Below are positions 9,052 through 17,532 of a stretch of DNA of 64,000 bases, piece by piece. The DNA is taken from NCBI RefSeq assembly GCF_025994315.1, contig NZ_BAQE01000005.1; one strand, 5' to 3'. A program made the translations under genes and the position numbers. A model generated the notes under the pieces. The model saw only the letters and a list, made by a program, of their open reading frames with translations, was not told the origin of the DNA and did no database searches. The number at the start of each line of letters is the position of its first letter. Within the stretch, counting starts at the first letter, position 1. The DNA comes from Swaminathania salitolerans. GTDB taxonomy: Bacteria > Pseudomonadota > Alphaproteobacteria > Acetobacterales > Acetobacteraceae.

Positions 9052-9890
9052 TCCATCGCGACATCGCCTCGATCAGAAACACGATCTCATCCTGGCGCGC
9101 GGACAGCAAGCAGGTCCGTATCGGGCTCGTACCGACGATGGGTGCCCTGCATGAAGGCCATCTGAGCCTCGTCGACGAAGCGCGACGCCGGTGCGATCGG
9201 GTTGTCGTCTCGATTTTCGTCAACCCCACGCAGTTCGACAGCAAGACCGATCTCGCTGCCTATCCCCGCACCGAAGCGGAGGATATCGCTTTGCTCGCCG
9301 GAGCCGACGCGGTTTTCATTCCTTCGGTCGAGGTCATGTATCCATCGGGATTTTCGAGCCAGGTGCAGGTTCGCGGCCTCGCGGATCGTCTCGAGGGCGT
9401 TCATCGTCCGGGTCACTTCGATGGCATGGCGACGGTGGTGACGAAACTCTTCGGGATTTCCGGCGCCGATCTGGCCTTTTTCGGAGAGAAGGACTGGCAG
9501 CAACTCCAGATCGTCAGACGGCTCGTCGCCGATCTCGATCTGCCGGTCGGGATCGTTCCCTGCCCGACCCTGCGCGAGGCCGACGGCCTCGCCCTGTCTT
9601 CGCGCAATCGTCGCCTTTCGCCGGAAGCTCGCGCGATCGCGCCCCGGCTGCACGCGATCATGCAGGATTGCGCCAGGGCCCTGAGAGCGGGAGACCGGGC
9701 CGATGAATGCCTCGAAACGGCCCGCAGGGCGCTCGGGACAGCCGGCTTTACAGGGATCGACTATCTCGTATGCGCCGATGCGGAGACACTCGCGCCTTCC
9801 GAACCCGCGAAGCAGGAGGGCAGAGCCCTGCGCCTTCTGGCAGCCGCATCTCTCGGATCGGTGAGACTCATTGACAATATCGTTATTTAG
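9048..9890 (+). CDS. panC: Pantothenate synthetase
   Basis: 280 residues from a GTG that overlaps the panB stop. It ligates pantoate and beta-alanine using ATP. Class I tRNA-synthetase-like motifs are intact: VPTMGALHEGHLSLVDEA (HIGH-type), VSIFVNPTQF, YPRTEAEDIALL, VEGVHRPGHFDG-type LEGVHRPGHFDGMATVV, FFGEKDWQQLQIVRR and GLALSSRNRRLSPE (KMSKS-type). Ends with a strand SVRLIDNIVI typical of the dimer domain. Second and last gene of panBC. Confidence 0.97.
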   Translation: MIHRDIASIRNTISSWRADSKQVRIGLVPTMGALHEGHLSLVDEARRRCDRVVVSIFVNPTQFDSKTDLAAYPRTEAEDIALLAGADAVFIPSVEVMYPSGFSSQVQVRGLADRLEGVHRPGHFDGMATVVTKLFGISGADLAFFGEKDWQQLQIVRRLVADLDLPVGIVPCPTLREADGLALSSRNRRLSPEARAIAPRLHAIMQDCARALRAGDRADECLETARRALGTAGFTGIDYLVCADAETLAPSEPAKQEGRALRLLAAASLGSVRLIDNIVI

Positions 9891-9971
9891 CAAAGGCTAA
9901 ATCGCGTGCCATGATCGCGCGGTCGTGGCAGGTTCGTCCGGACCTGCCTCATCCGGATAAGGTAGTCAGGC

Positions 9972-10700
9972 ATGTCTCTCTCCCTCCAGAACAGGATCGC
10001 CGCCGTCACAGGCGGTGCATCGGGCATCGGACTGGAATGCGTGCGCCAGCTCGTGGCCGCAGGCGCCATTGTCTATATTCTCGACCGGGACAAGGCCGCG
10101 ATGGAAAGGGCGCGGGCCGAACTGGGCGACAGGGTTCACGCCGTCGAGGTCGATCTCTTCCGTCATGCGAGCATCCAGCAGGCCGTCGATACGGTTCTGG
10201 ATGCCGAGGGGCGCCTCGACATCATGTTCGCCAATGCCGGGTCCTATGTCGGTGGCAATGCCTGGGAAGGCGACCCGGATAGCTGGGACCGGATGCTGAA
10301 CCTCAACATCAACGCCGCCTTCCATTCCGCACGGGTCGCGATGGTCCCGATGATCAGACAGGGCAGCGGCGATATCGTCATCACGAGCTCGGTCGCAGGC
10401 GTCGTGCCGATCGTCGCGGAGCCGATCTATACCGGCTCGAAACATGCGATCCAGGCCTTCACCCATACCTGCCGCCGTCAGCTGGCGCCGCACGGCGTGC
10501 GTATCGGCGCCATCCAGCCCGGCCCGGTCGTGACCCCGCTCATCGATGACTGGGATCCGGATCGTCGCAAGGCCGCGCTCGAGGGCGGCGGAATGATGCA
10601 GCCTTCGGATGTGGCCGAGGCGCTGATCTTCATGCTGACGCGCCGCAAGGGCACCGTCGTGCGCGATCTGGTCCTCCTCCCGGAAGGCTTCGATATCTGA
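9972..10700 (+). CDS. Short-chain dehydrogenase/reductase, ribitol-dehydrogenase-like
   Basis: 242 residues, classical SDR. The NAD(P) motif is TGGASGIG (about residue 13); acidic IVYILDRDK after strand 2 suggests NAD preference. NAG appears as FANAGSY; the catalytic Ser-Tyr-Lys is SSVAGVV...YTGSKH. The loop after NLNINAAFHSARVAMVPMI and the ending RDLVLLPEGFDI resemble ribitol 2-dehydrogenases of acetic acid and enteric bacteria, so a polyol/ketose reaction is likely, but the substrate is inferred only. Single gene followed by a strong terminator. Confidence 0.82.
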   Translation: MSLSLQNRIAAVTGGASGIGLECVRQLVAAGAIVYILDRDKAAMERARAELGDRVHAVEVDLFRHASIQQAVDTVLDAEGRLDIMFANAGSYVGGNAWEGDPDSWDRMLNLNINAAFHSARVAMVPMIRQGSGDIVITSSVAGVVPIVAEPIYTGSKHAIQAFTHTCRRQLAPHGVRIGAIQPGPVVTPLIDDWDPDRRKAALEGGGMMQPSDVAEALIFMLTRRKGTVVRDLVLLPEGFDI

Positions 10701-10723
10701 TCTGCCGCACTCCTCGACGGACG

Positions 10724-10751
10724 ATTCCCCGGCCCGGTCGGGCCGGGGAAT
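10724..10751. terminator. Strong hairpin between convergent genes
   Basis: A perfect 12-base-pair inverted repeat, ATTCCCCGGCCC / GGGCCGGGGAAT with loop GGTC, sits between the SDR gene and the convergent Hint gene. It can serve both directions, though no long T run follows on either strand. Confidence 0.75.
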
Positions 10752-10758
10752 GCAGGAC

Positions 10759-12615
10759 TCAGGCGATCCTGACCATGTCGGTATGCGCATCCTCCGTAAC
10801 CGGATAGTGCTGGCTCGAGAGAATCTCGATCGAGAGCACACCGATGCTGTTCCGTTCCCTGACACCCAGATCGAGCAGCGCCTCTCCCCTGGTCCAGCGG
10901 CATGAAGCGTTTTCCGGGCTTTCCCATCCGGGCAGGGCAGCGTTGCCGAGATGTGCAGTCAGCTCGACGGATCCCCCCGCATCGAAAAAACCGATCCGCC
11001 CCACCAGAACGCCGAGCCTGCGCCGGTCATCGACGAAAGGCCCTTCCGTCTCGCTGGGGCGCATCGTGCGTGACATGAGGCGAACGAAGCGCACCCGGTC
11101 GGGAATCATGAAGACGCTCTGACGGCCGGTCCGCCGCGCCTGACGGATCTTTCGTCCGCGCTCATCGACCAGATGCAGATCCGGATCGTCGGTTCGCTCG
11201 CGTTCCCGGACCTGCAGCACAAAGTCCAGCGCCTCGGCGCGCAGGCGGAGCCGTTCATGGACCGGCTCGACCAGGGCGCGCTCGGTGGCAAGCCGCGCCG
11301 CAGCGTCCTCCGACCAGCTTTTCTTCCGACCGGGAAGGGTCGCGACCTTTCCTTTCTGCCGGAACACATGACGATTTCCGGTGTCGAGATAGCTCTCCGT
11401 CAGGAGATCGTTGGCCATGATCACCGCATGATCGTCCGTCTCGATGTGAAAATAGGAATATTGGGTGATCGTCCTGTCGAAATAGATACTCCGTCCATTG
11501 ACGAGCATCCGTGCAGGAATGAGAACCCCCTCGAAAAACAGGGCATGATCGGGAGTGACGAGCAGATCGCGCGAGGGTGTCCCCTCGGCCAGCGCGTCGC
11601 GGCAGATCCGCACCGGATATCCTGCGAGATCGTCGGGCCGATCGCGGTCCACCTGCGTCGTCGCGCATCCGGTCCAGCGGATCTTGCGGATCAGCCTCTC
11701 CGTACCGCGAAAGACGAAAACATCGTCTCCGACACAAAGGGTCTCGACCGCTCTCGGCCCCTGAGGGGTGCCGATGAGTGCGCCGGCGAGAAAACAGACG
11801 CCGACATAGGTATTGCCATCGCTATAGGTGATCCGGAGCGGATTGCTTTGCGACGACCCGGGCACGAAACTCCCGGTCGGAAGAGAGACACCGTCGGCCA
11901 TGTTCACCGCATAGCGCGATATCGTGTTTCCATCGCTGCCGATCAGCGTGATCACGCGCGAGGTGCCCGACCCTGAAATCGTGTATTGCGCCACCGGCGC
12001 CACGGAATTCTGCAATTCGATAACCGTCTCGCTGGGATTGTAGCCGGTGATGGTCGTGCTCGTCAGCTCGAGTACCGCACCGCCCGCATTGAGCGTCAAT
12101 GTTCCGCCACCGGGGCCGAATGCAATGCGCGTCCCCGTCAGGGCATTGATGAGCGAGTTCCCGTTTGCGAAGCGCCCGCCATGGGAGATGGTCACGGTGG
12201 TGCCGTTCAGGGCCGATCCGACGATGCCGCTTGCAAGCGTGGCGGTTCCGCCATCCACCGAGATATCGAGGCCGCTCAATCCGGAAAGCCCTGTCGTGAT
12301 CGTGGCCTCGCCACCGATATACATCGTCGTCGGAAAGGCCGTTCCGAGCTGGACGGCGATATTGACCTCTCCCGAAGCGCCGGGGGGCACGACATATGTC
12401 CCCCCTACGAGAAGATTGGCCAGGGTGAAGCTGAAGTCGCTGCCGGTAATGACCTGCCCGCTTACCGGATAGATTCGGCCATCGTACGAAGTCGATCCAT
12501 CCGGACCGGTAATGACGACATCCCATGACGTCGTCATGCCGAGGAAATTCGTATTCGTCGTGACGCGATAGGTAACGCCCGATGATGTCGTATTCGTAAC
12601 GGTATCGGATGGCAT
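10759..12615 (-). CDS. Hint-domain surface protein with Gly/Thr-rich passenger
   Basis: 618 residues. Residues 1-275 are a beta-rich, Thr/Ser/Gly passenger (DGSTSYDGRIYPVSGQ, GLSGLDISVDGGTATLASG, SHGGRFANGNSLIN). Residues ~278-430 are a Hint (hedgehog/intein) module starting VCFLAGALIGTPQGPRAVE, then LCVGDDVFVF, LLVTPDHALFFEGVLIPARM and the FHIETDDHAVIMAND block. The Cys at the start, TPDHA and HIETDDH are the usual Hint landmarks; self-cleavage is possible but unproven. The last 150 residues hold no obvious passenger. AAGGAG lies seven bases before the ATG. No signal peptide. Such proteins are frequent in acetic acid bacteria; role unknown. Confidence 0.85.
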   Translation of the reverse strand: MPSDTVTNTTSSGVTYRVTTNTNFLGMTTSWDVVITGPDGSTSYDGRIYPVSGQVITGSDFSFTLANLLVGGTYVVPPGASGEVNIAVQLGTAFPTTMYIGGEATITTGLSGLSGLDISVDGGTATLASGIVGSALNGTTVTISHGGRFANGNSLINALTGTRIAFGPGGGTLTLNAGGAVLELTSTTITGYNPSETVIELQNSVAPVAQYTISGSGTSRVITLIGSDGNTISRYAVNMADGVSLPTGSFVPGSSQSNPLRITYSDGNTYVGVCFLAGALIGTPQGPRAVETLCVGDDVFVFRGTERLIRKIRWTGCATTQVDRDRPDDLAGYPVRICRDALAEGTPSRDLLVTPDHALFFEGVLIPARMLVNGRSIYFDRTITQYSYFHIETDDHAVIMANDLLTESYLDTGNRHVFRQKGKVATLPGRKKSWSEDAAARLATERALVEPVHERLRLRAEALDFVLQVRERERTDDPDLHLVDERGRKIRQARRTGRQSVFMIPDRVRFVRLMSRTMRPSETEGPFVDDRRRLGVLVGRIGFFDAGGSVELTAHLGNAALPGWESPENASCRWTRGEALLDLGVRERNSIGVLSIEILSSQHYPVTEDAHTDMVRIA

Positions 12616-12952
12616 CTCGTTTCTCCTTGCGAGCGACTTTTCATCGTTAATTAATCATTATATTTCGTCCCTTGTTCAGAGCTATCATACGGTTCAGGAA
12701 TGAAAATATGACTATTTCGTGATAATCTTTAACGATTTCCTGTTTATTTCTCATCTTTGTTAATTATCGTTAAATTTCATTGGGTAACGAGAGGAGAATT
12801 ACCTGAATTATCAGGTCTGCCATATGAATCCTCCAGCTTCAGGCCGGGAAACCGGAGAGGTTTTATTCATTTTCCTCGCGATCCGCCCCATCAGGAGAAA
12901 ACCCTGTTTTTTTTCGTCCGACCGGGGAAAGAGACCGGATTATTTCGTCTCC
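12616..12952. other. AT-rich gene-free gap
   Basis: 337 bases, much richer in A+T than the rest of the window. It holds GTTAATTAATCATTA (about 12646) and GTTAATTATCGTTAAA (about 12758), two related AT motifs, plus ACCTGA-ATTA-TCAGGT, a perfect six-base inverted repeat at 12801-12816. No coding frame is convincing. The likely promoter of the Hint gene is inside; nothing clear marks the end of the AcoR-like gene on the other side. Confidence 0.6.
12657..12662 (-). promoter_or_regulatory. Candidate -10 box of the Hint-domain gene
   Basis: On the minus strand the sequence reads TATAAT exactly, about 40 bases before the ATG at 12615. No good -35 is visible 17 bases upstream. AAGGAG follows seven bases before the start codon. 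Confidence 0.4.
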
Positions 12953-13948
12953 CTACCCGCCCTCGTGGTTCCGCCCGAGTTCGAGGGCGCTCATGCGGCG
13001 ATACAGGGTGGCACGGCTGATCCCGAGCAGACGCGCGGCAGGCGCCACCTTGCCTGAACTCATCGCAAGCGCATCCCGGATCACGGCACGCGCCGCCCGG
13101 TCGAAATCCGGAAGGCGGACATCAGGGGCGCTCAGGGCGAGCCGGTCGGACGATCCGGCTGCAACGTCCCTCTCCCCGGGAGACGGATGATGGCGTGCGG
13201 CGTAGCTCGCTCCCACGATCCGCCCGGAGGAATCTCTTGCGATCATGGGAGTCGACAGGCGTTGTGCCGCAGCGAGCAGCGTTATGTCTCTCCCCTCGTG
13301 AACGGAACAGAATGTCGTCATCTCGAACCGACGCGCTGCCTCCGCCAGCAGGGCTTCCAGCACGCGGCACTCGGCAAGCCGGGCGCCGGGATGCGGCATG
13401 GTAACGTTGAAAGCGCCTGCGATCCTGCCATCGGCACCGTAAAACGGCGCAGCGCAACAGGTCAGGCGATGGAGTGCGGCGCTCCAGTGCTGAACCTCGT
13501 GCACCGTGACCGGCCGCCCTTCCACCAGACAGGTCCCCACACCGTTGGTGCCGACGAGATCCTCGGACCAGATCGCCCCGGCATGAAGATTCCATCGTCG
13601 GCAGCGCCGTTCCAGCGACGCGGGAGCGCGATGCGCCAGAACGACACCGTCGGCATCGCACAGGAGGGCGACATAACCGAACGGAACGACCAGACCGGAG
13701 AGATGCTCCAGAACTTCGAGCGCCACGCCCAACATGCGCCCCATTCTCTGCTTTGCCTGACGGAGTTCCGCCTGACAGAGAACGGGACCGATGACGCGCG
13801 CAGGTGCCGGAAGGCAATGCTGTACCTGACACCGCGCCCAGGACTCGTACAACCAGGACTCGGGCAATCCGCCGGACCATATTCCGGGGGACGCGGCATT
13901 GTGTCCATCGCTGCGAAGCGAATCCCGCCCTGCTGCTGGTCCTGCCAT
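12953..13948 (-). CDS. AcoR-like GAF / Fis-HTH regulator lacking an AAA+ domain
   Basis: About 331 residues from the ATG at 13948 (AGGA upstream); a GTG at 14044 would add 32 residues. It opens with the AcoR landmark WLYESWARCQ, followed by a GAF domain (VALLCDADGVVLAHR, GTNGVGTCLVEGRPVTVHEV, CCAAPFYGADGRIAGAFNVT). It then goes through a linker straight to a Fis-type helix-turn-helix (VAPAARLLGISRATLYRRMS). The sigma-54 AAA+ domain that AcoR normally has between them is absent: no Walker A, no GAFTGA. It probably senses acetoin or a related compound and controls the divergent acoABC, but it cannot activate sigma-54 polymerase by itself. Confidence 0.85.
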   Translation of the reverse strand: MAGPAAGRDSLRSDGHNAASPGIWSGGLPESWLYESWARCQVQHCLPAPARVIGPVLCQAELRQAKQRMGRMLGVALEVLEHLSGLVVPFGYVALLCDADGVVLAHRAPASLERRCRRWNLHAGAIWSEDLVGTNGVGTCLVEGRPVTVHEVQHWSAALHRLTCCAAPFYGADGRIAGAFNVTMPHPGARLAECRVLEALLAEAARRFEMTTFCSVHEGRDITLLAAAQRLSTPMIARDSSGRIVGASYAARHHPSPGERDVAAGSSDRLALSAPDVRLPDFDRAARAVIRDALAMSSGKVAPAARLLGISRATLYRRMSALELGRNHEGG

Positions 13949-13994
13949 GAATATTGTCCTGTATTGAATTGTCTCTGCCGGAAAAACTGTCTCG

Positions 13995-14054
13995 GAACTG
14001 CGACAGTTCGGACCTGATACGAACACATGTCTGTTATTCGTCACATTATAATGT
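13995..14054. promoter_or_regulatory. Divergent aco control region: inverted repeat and palindromic -10 box
   Basis: GAACTG-CGA-CAGTTC at 13995-14009 is a perfect six-base inverted repeat, flanked by a second overlapping pair (AACTGTC 13985-13991, GACAGTT 14002-14008). ACATTATAATGT at 14043-14054 is a perfect palindrome containing TATAAT on both strands, so it could be the -10 element for acoA and for the regulator at once. No sigma-54 -24/-12 element (TGGC-N8-TTGC) is seen. The regulator binding site is inferred. Confidence 0.45.
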
Positions 14055-14155
14055 TCTGACGGCAGCGCAGGAGTGCGCAGATCTGGTCTGTCGCCTCCTC
14101 GAGCGGAGTCCTTCTCTTTTCAGGCCGGGCGACAGACGCATTTCCGCACAACCCC

Positions 14156-14174
14156 GCGCGCCGGTCCGGCGCGC
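14156..14174. promoter_or_regulatory. GC hairpin in the acoA leader
   Basis: GCGCGCCGG-T-CCGGCGCGC is a perfect nine-base inverted repeat ending 17 bases before the acoA ATG at 14192. In RNA it would form a very stable stem just ahead of a weak ribosome site (GGACGG), so it may limit translation. Confidence 0.45.
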
Positions 14175-14191
14175 CAGCTGGACGGTCTCAC

Positions 14192-15157
14192 ATGCAAATC
14201 CCCCATGACACGCTTCTGAGCTCCTATCGCGCGATGCGCACGATCCGGGAGTTCGAGGAAAGACTCCATGTGGAATTCGCCACAGGTGAAATCCCTGGTT
14301 TCGTCCATCTTTATTGCGGCGAGGAAGCCTCGGCTGTCGGCATCTGCGCCCATCTGAACGAGACCGACTCGATTGCGAGCACCCATCGCGGCCACGGGCA
14401 CTGCATCGCGAAAGGTGTCGCCGTCGATGGCATGATGGCCGAGATCTACGGAAAGAAGAGCGGTGTCTGCGAGGGCAAGGGCGGATCGATGCACATCGCC
14501 GATCTCTCGCGCGGCATGCTCGGCGCCAACGGGATCGTCGGCGGGGGGCCGCCGCTGATCTGCGGGGCGGCTCTCTCCCACAAGCTCCTGCGCGATAATG
14601 GCGTTGCCGTTGCCTTTTATGGCGACGGTGCCTCCAACGAGGGCACGACGCTCGAAAGCCTGAATCTCGCCTCGGTCTGGCACCTGCCGGCGGTCTTCGT
14701 TCTCGAGGATAACGGCTACGGGGAGGCGACCGGCGCGTCCTACGCCTGTGCCGGGTCGCAGAAGGCCCGGGCGGAAGGATTCGGGATGCCCTATCTCGAA
14801 TGCGACGGCTCCGATTTCTTTTCCGTCTACGAGACGGCCGGAGAAGCCATCGACCACGCCCGATCCGGCAAGGGCCCCGTCATGATGCATGTGCATCTCG
14901 CGCGCTGGTACGGCCATTTCGAAGGCGATGCCGCGAGCTATCGCAGGAGCGACGAGGTCGCGAAGCTCCGCGCGGAGCGGGATTGTCTCTCCTCCTTCCG
15001 CGAGCGCGTCATGCAGATCAGCACCGTCGAGAAAGAGGCACTCGATCGTATCGATGCGGAAATCCGCGCGGAGATCGAGGCAGCCGTGCGCCAGGCCAAG
15101 GCCGATCCCGTCCCGTCGCCGCAGGACCTGATCGAAAACGTCTACGTGACCTACTGA
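14192..15157 (+). CDS. acoA: Acetoin dehydrogenase E1 alpha subunit
   Basis: 321 residues. Thiamine-diphosphate dehydrogenase alpha chain: YRAMRTIREFEERLHVEFATG at the N-terminus (family hallmark), FVHLYCGEEASAVG, STHRGHGHCIAKGV and the TPP motif GDGASNEGTTLESLN...LEDN. GKKSGVCEGKGGSMHIAD and LGANGIVGGGPPL are also characteristic. With AcoB it oxidatively cleaves acetoin to acetaldehyde and an acetyl group passed to the AcoC lipoyl arm. Acetoin rather than pyruvate is inferred from the AcoR-like neighbour and the AcoC architecture. First gene of acoABC; 32 bases separate it from acoB. Confidence 0.92.
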   Translation: MQIPHDTLLSSYRAMRTIREFEERLHVEFATGEIPGFVHLYCGEEASAVGICAHLNETDSIASTHRGHGHCIAKGVAVDGMMAEIYGKKSGVCEGKGGSMHIADLSRGMLGANGIVGGGPPLICGAALSHKLLRDNGVAVAFYGDGASNEGTTLESLNLASVWHLPAVFVLEDNGYGEATGASYACAGSQKARAEGFGMPYLECDGSDFFSVYETAGEAIDHARSGKGPVMMHVHLARWYGHFEGDAASYRRSDEVAKLRAERDCLSSFRERVMQISTVEKEALDRIDAEIRAEIEAAVRQAKADPVPSPQDLIENVYVTY

Positions 15158-15189
15158 ACGCTCCGCCGCCAGACAGGGAGGACAGGACC

Positions 15190-16218
15190 ATGAGCAGAAA
15201 AAGCTACCGTCAGGCCATCAACGAGGCCCTGCGACAGGAAATGCGCCGCGATGAGCGTGTGATCCTGATGGGTGAGGACATTGCCGGAGGAAAAGGCGGC
15301 AGCTCGGGTGTCGAGGAAGCCTGGGGCGGCGTACTCGGCGTGACGAAAGGCCTCTACACCGAATTCGGCCCGGATCGCGTGCTCGATACGCCGATTTCCG
15401 AAGCCTCCTATATCGGCGCAGCCGCCGGCGCTGCGGCCACGGGTCTGCGCCCGGTGGCCGAACTGATGTTCGTCGATTTCGTCGGCTGCTGTCTCGATCA
15501 GATCATGAACCAGGCGGCCAAGTTCCGCTATATGTTCGGCGGGAAGGCCCGCACGCCTCTGGTCATCCGTACGATGTATGGCGCAGGGCTCTCTGCCGCC
15601 GCCCAGCACAGCCAGGCGCTGTACCCCCTCTTCACCCATATTCCGGGGCTCAAGGTGGTCATTCCATCATCCCCCTACGAGGCAAAGGGGCTGCTCATCG
15701 AGGCGATCCGCGACGACGATCCGGTGATCTTTCTCGAGAACAAGCTGATGTACGACGAGGAGGAAGACGTCCCGGACGAGGCCTATACCATTCCGTTCGG
15801 AGAGGCGAACCTCACCCGGGAAGGAAAGGACGTCACCATCGTCGCTTTCGGGCGCATGGTGGGCTTCGCAAATAGCGCAGCGGACCGCCTGAAGAAGGAC
15901 GGTATCGCCTGCACCGTTCTCGATCCCCGGACGACCTCTCCGCTCGATACGGGCACGATCCTCGACTGCGTGGCGGAAACGGGTCGCCTCGTCATCGTCG
16001 ACGAATCGAGCCCGCGCTGCAACATGGCGACCGACATAGCCGCTCTCGTTGCCGAAGAAGGGTTCGACACCCTGCGCGCGCCGATACGCCGCGTGACACC
16101 GCCCCATACGCCCGTACCGTTCTCCGCAGCGCTCGAGCGGCATTACATGCCGGACCCGGAGAAGATCGAAGCCGCCGCCCGGGCCGTCATGGGCTATGGC
16201 GCGAGACAGGAGGCCTGA
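15190..16218 (+). CDS. acoB: Acetoin dehydrogenase E1 beta subunit
   Basis: 342 residues from the ATG at 15190 with GGGAGG upstream. Transketolase pyrimidine and C-terminal domains: YRQAINEALRQEMRRDERVI, MGEDIAGGKGG, GPDRVLDTPISEASYIGAAAG, TPLVIRTMYGAGLSAAAQHSQ (a beta-chain hallmark), PVIFLENKLMY, and the C-terminal LVIVDESSPRCN. Length and order fit AcoB/PdhB. Partner of AcoA in the E1 heterotetramer. Confidence 0.93.
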   Translation: MSRKSYRQAINEALRQEMRRDERVILMGEDIAGGKGGSSGVEEAWGGVLGVTKGLYTEFGPDRVLDTPISEASYIGAAAGAAATGLRPVAELMFVDFVGCCLDQIMNQAAKFRYMFGGKARTPLVIRTMYGAGLSAAAQHSQALYPLFTHIPGLKVVIPSSPYEAKGLLIEAIRDDDPVIFLENKLMYDEEEDVPDEAYTIPFGEANLTREGKDVTIVAFGRMVGFANSAADRLKKDGIACTVLDPRTTSPLDTGTILDCVAETGRLVIVDESSPRCNMATDIAALVAEEGFDTLRAPIRRVTPPHTPVPFSAALERHYMPDPEKIEAAARAVMGYGARQEA

Positions 16219-16221
16219 GCG

Positions 16222-17364
16222 ATGCATGAAGGGATCACGCCCGTCACCATGCCGAAATTCGGCCTCGCCATGACCGAGGGAACCCTCGTCGGCTGGCTGG
16301 CCGAGCCCGGCGCGACACTCGCCGCCGGGCAGGACCTGGCAGAGATCGAAACGACGAAGATCACCAATGTCTACGAAAGTCCCGCCGCCGGAACGCTGCG
16401 GCGATGTCTCGCCGCGCCGGGGGACACGCTTCCTGTAGGAGCCCTCATCGGCGTTCTTGCGCCCGATGACGTCCCCGAAGACGCGATCGAGTCCTATCTG
16501 GCCGCATGGAAGACAGCACCCGAGCAGGACATGGCGGCGGAGACCCACGCGCCCGAGACCCGTATCGTCGAGATCGGGGATCTGCGTCTGAGAATCCGTG
16601 AGAGCAACCCGCCAGCCGATCCGGAGACGCCGACCGGAGCGCCGGTCCTGCTGATCCATGGTTTTGCCGGTGCGCTCGAGAACTGGACGCTCGTGGAAAA
16701 CGCTCTGGCCGCAACGGATCGTGTCATCGCATTCGACCTTCCCGGACATGGAGAATCCTCCAAATCCGTGGGGGACGGTTCGATCGATCACCTAGCAGCC
16801 GTCACGGCGGCGCTTCTGGCGGAACGGGGAATCGACCATGTCCATGTCGTCGGTCACTCCCTGGGTGGGGCGATTGCCATCGCCCTGGCTGCACATCATC
16901 CCGCACGCGTCGCGAGCCTGACCCTGATCGCCCCGGTCGGTCTGGGAGAGACCATCAACGCCGCCTTCATCGAGGGAATCCTCACCGCAGATCGGCGCCG
17001 GACGCTCGAGCCGGTTCTCGCGATGCTCGTACGGAACAGGAATCTCATCACGCGTCAGATGGTCGAGGATATGATTCGCTTCAAACGTCTCGACGGGGCG
17101 CTTCACGGGCTCGAGACCCTGGCCCGGACGAATTTCGACGGGACACGCCAGATACACTCCCTGAGAGGCGCGCTGGCCGGTTTCGAAGGGCGAACAACCC
17201 TCCTCTGGGGTGAGGACGACGAGATCCTGCCCGTGACAGCGACGCAGGGCCTATCCGGAAACATCGCATGCCGGATTCTGCCCGAGACAGGCCATATGCC
17301 CCAGCTCGAGCAGGCCGAGGAGGTCGTGCGTGCCATACGCGCGGCGACCGGGAACCGAAGCTGA
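16222..17364 (+). CDS. acoC: Acetoin dehydrogenase E2-like protein: lipoyl domain fused to alpha/beta hydrolase
   Basis: 380 residues. Residues ~5-80 are a lipoyl domain (MPKFGLAMTEGTLVGWL, attachment lysine in ETTKITN). A linker of about 50 residues leads to an alpha/beta hydrolase domain: VLLIHGFAGALENW, FDLPGHGESSK, nucleophile GHSLGGAIA, acid GEDDEILP and LPETGHMPQLEQ with the catalytic His. This lipoyl-plus-hydrolase form is the acetoin-system AcoC seen in Pseudomonas and Ralstonia, rather than a catalytic-core E2. It separates this operon from pyruvate dehydrogenase. It follows acoB by three bases. No E3 gene is here. Confidence 0.92.
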   Translation: MHEGITPVTMPKFGLAMTEGTLVGWLAEPGATLAAGQDLAEIETTKITNVYESPAAGTLRRCLAAPGDTLPVGALIGVLAPDDVPEDAIESYLAAWKTAPEQDMAAETHAPETRIVEIGDLRLRIRESNPPADPETPTGAPVLLIHGFAGALENWTLVENALAATDRVIAFDLPGHGESSKSVGDGSIDHLAAVTAALLAERGIDHVHVVGHSLGGAIAIALAAHHPARVASLTLIAPVGLGETINAAFIEGILTADRRRTLEPVLAMLVRNRNLITRQMVEDMIRFKRLDGALHGLETLARTNFDGTRQIHSLRGALAGFEGRTTLLWGEDDEILPVTATQGLSGNIACRILPETGHMPQLEQAEEVVRAIRAATGNRS

Positions 17365-17428
17365 TTCCGCCCGGATAAACCCGCAGCAACGGGTGAGACC
17401 CGGTCATGGTGCTTCCGGTCAGGGTGAC

Positions 17429-17456
17429 GGATGGAGAGACGCCTCTCTCTCCATCC
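17429..17456 (+). terminator. Candidate hairpin terminator after acoC
   Basis: GGATGGAGAGA and TCTCTCCATCC form an 11-base-pair stem with a six-base loop, 64 bases after the acoC stop. No T tract follows, so termination strength is uncertain; it also separates acoABC from the ars promoter. Confidence 0.5.
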
Positions 17457-17489
17457 TCATCGGCGTCCCGTTGGGGGAAGAGATCATCA

Positions 17490-17532
17490 TTGACAGGGAC
17501 GTAACATATCCATATTTCTGGATATATGGATA
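17490..17532 (+). promoter_or_regulatory. arsR promoter and operator overlapping the start codon
   Basis: TTGACA at 17490-17495 is a perfect -35. At 17-base spacing lies TATTTC (17513-17518), or CATATT at 15-base spacing. TATCCATAT (17507-17515) and ATATGGATA (17524-17532) form a perfect nine-base inverted repeat with an eight-base spacer; the arsR ATG at 17526 is inside the right arm. The predicted transcription start falls next to the ATG, so the message may be leaderless and self-repressed. Confidence 0.6.

Noticed and set aside
13949..14191. Sigma-54 promoter for acoABC
   Set aside because: No TGGC-N8-TTGC element found; a TATAAT palindrome is present instead.
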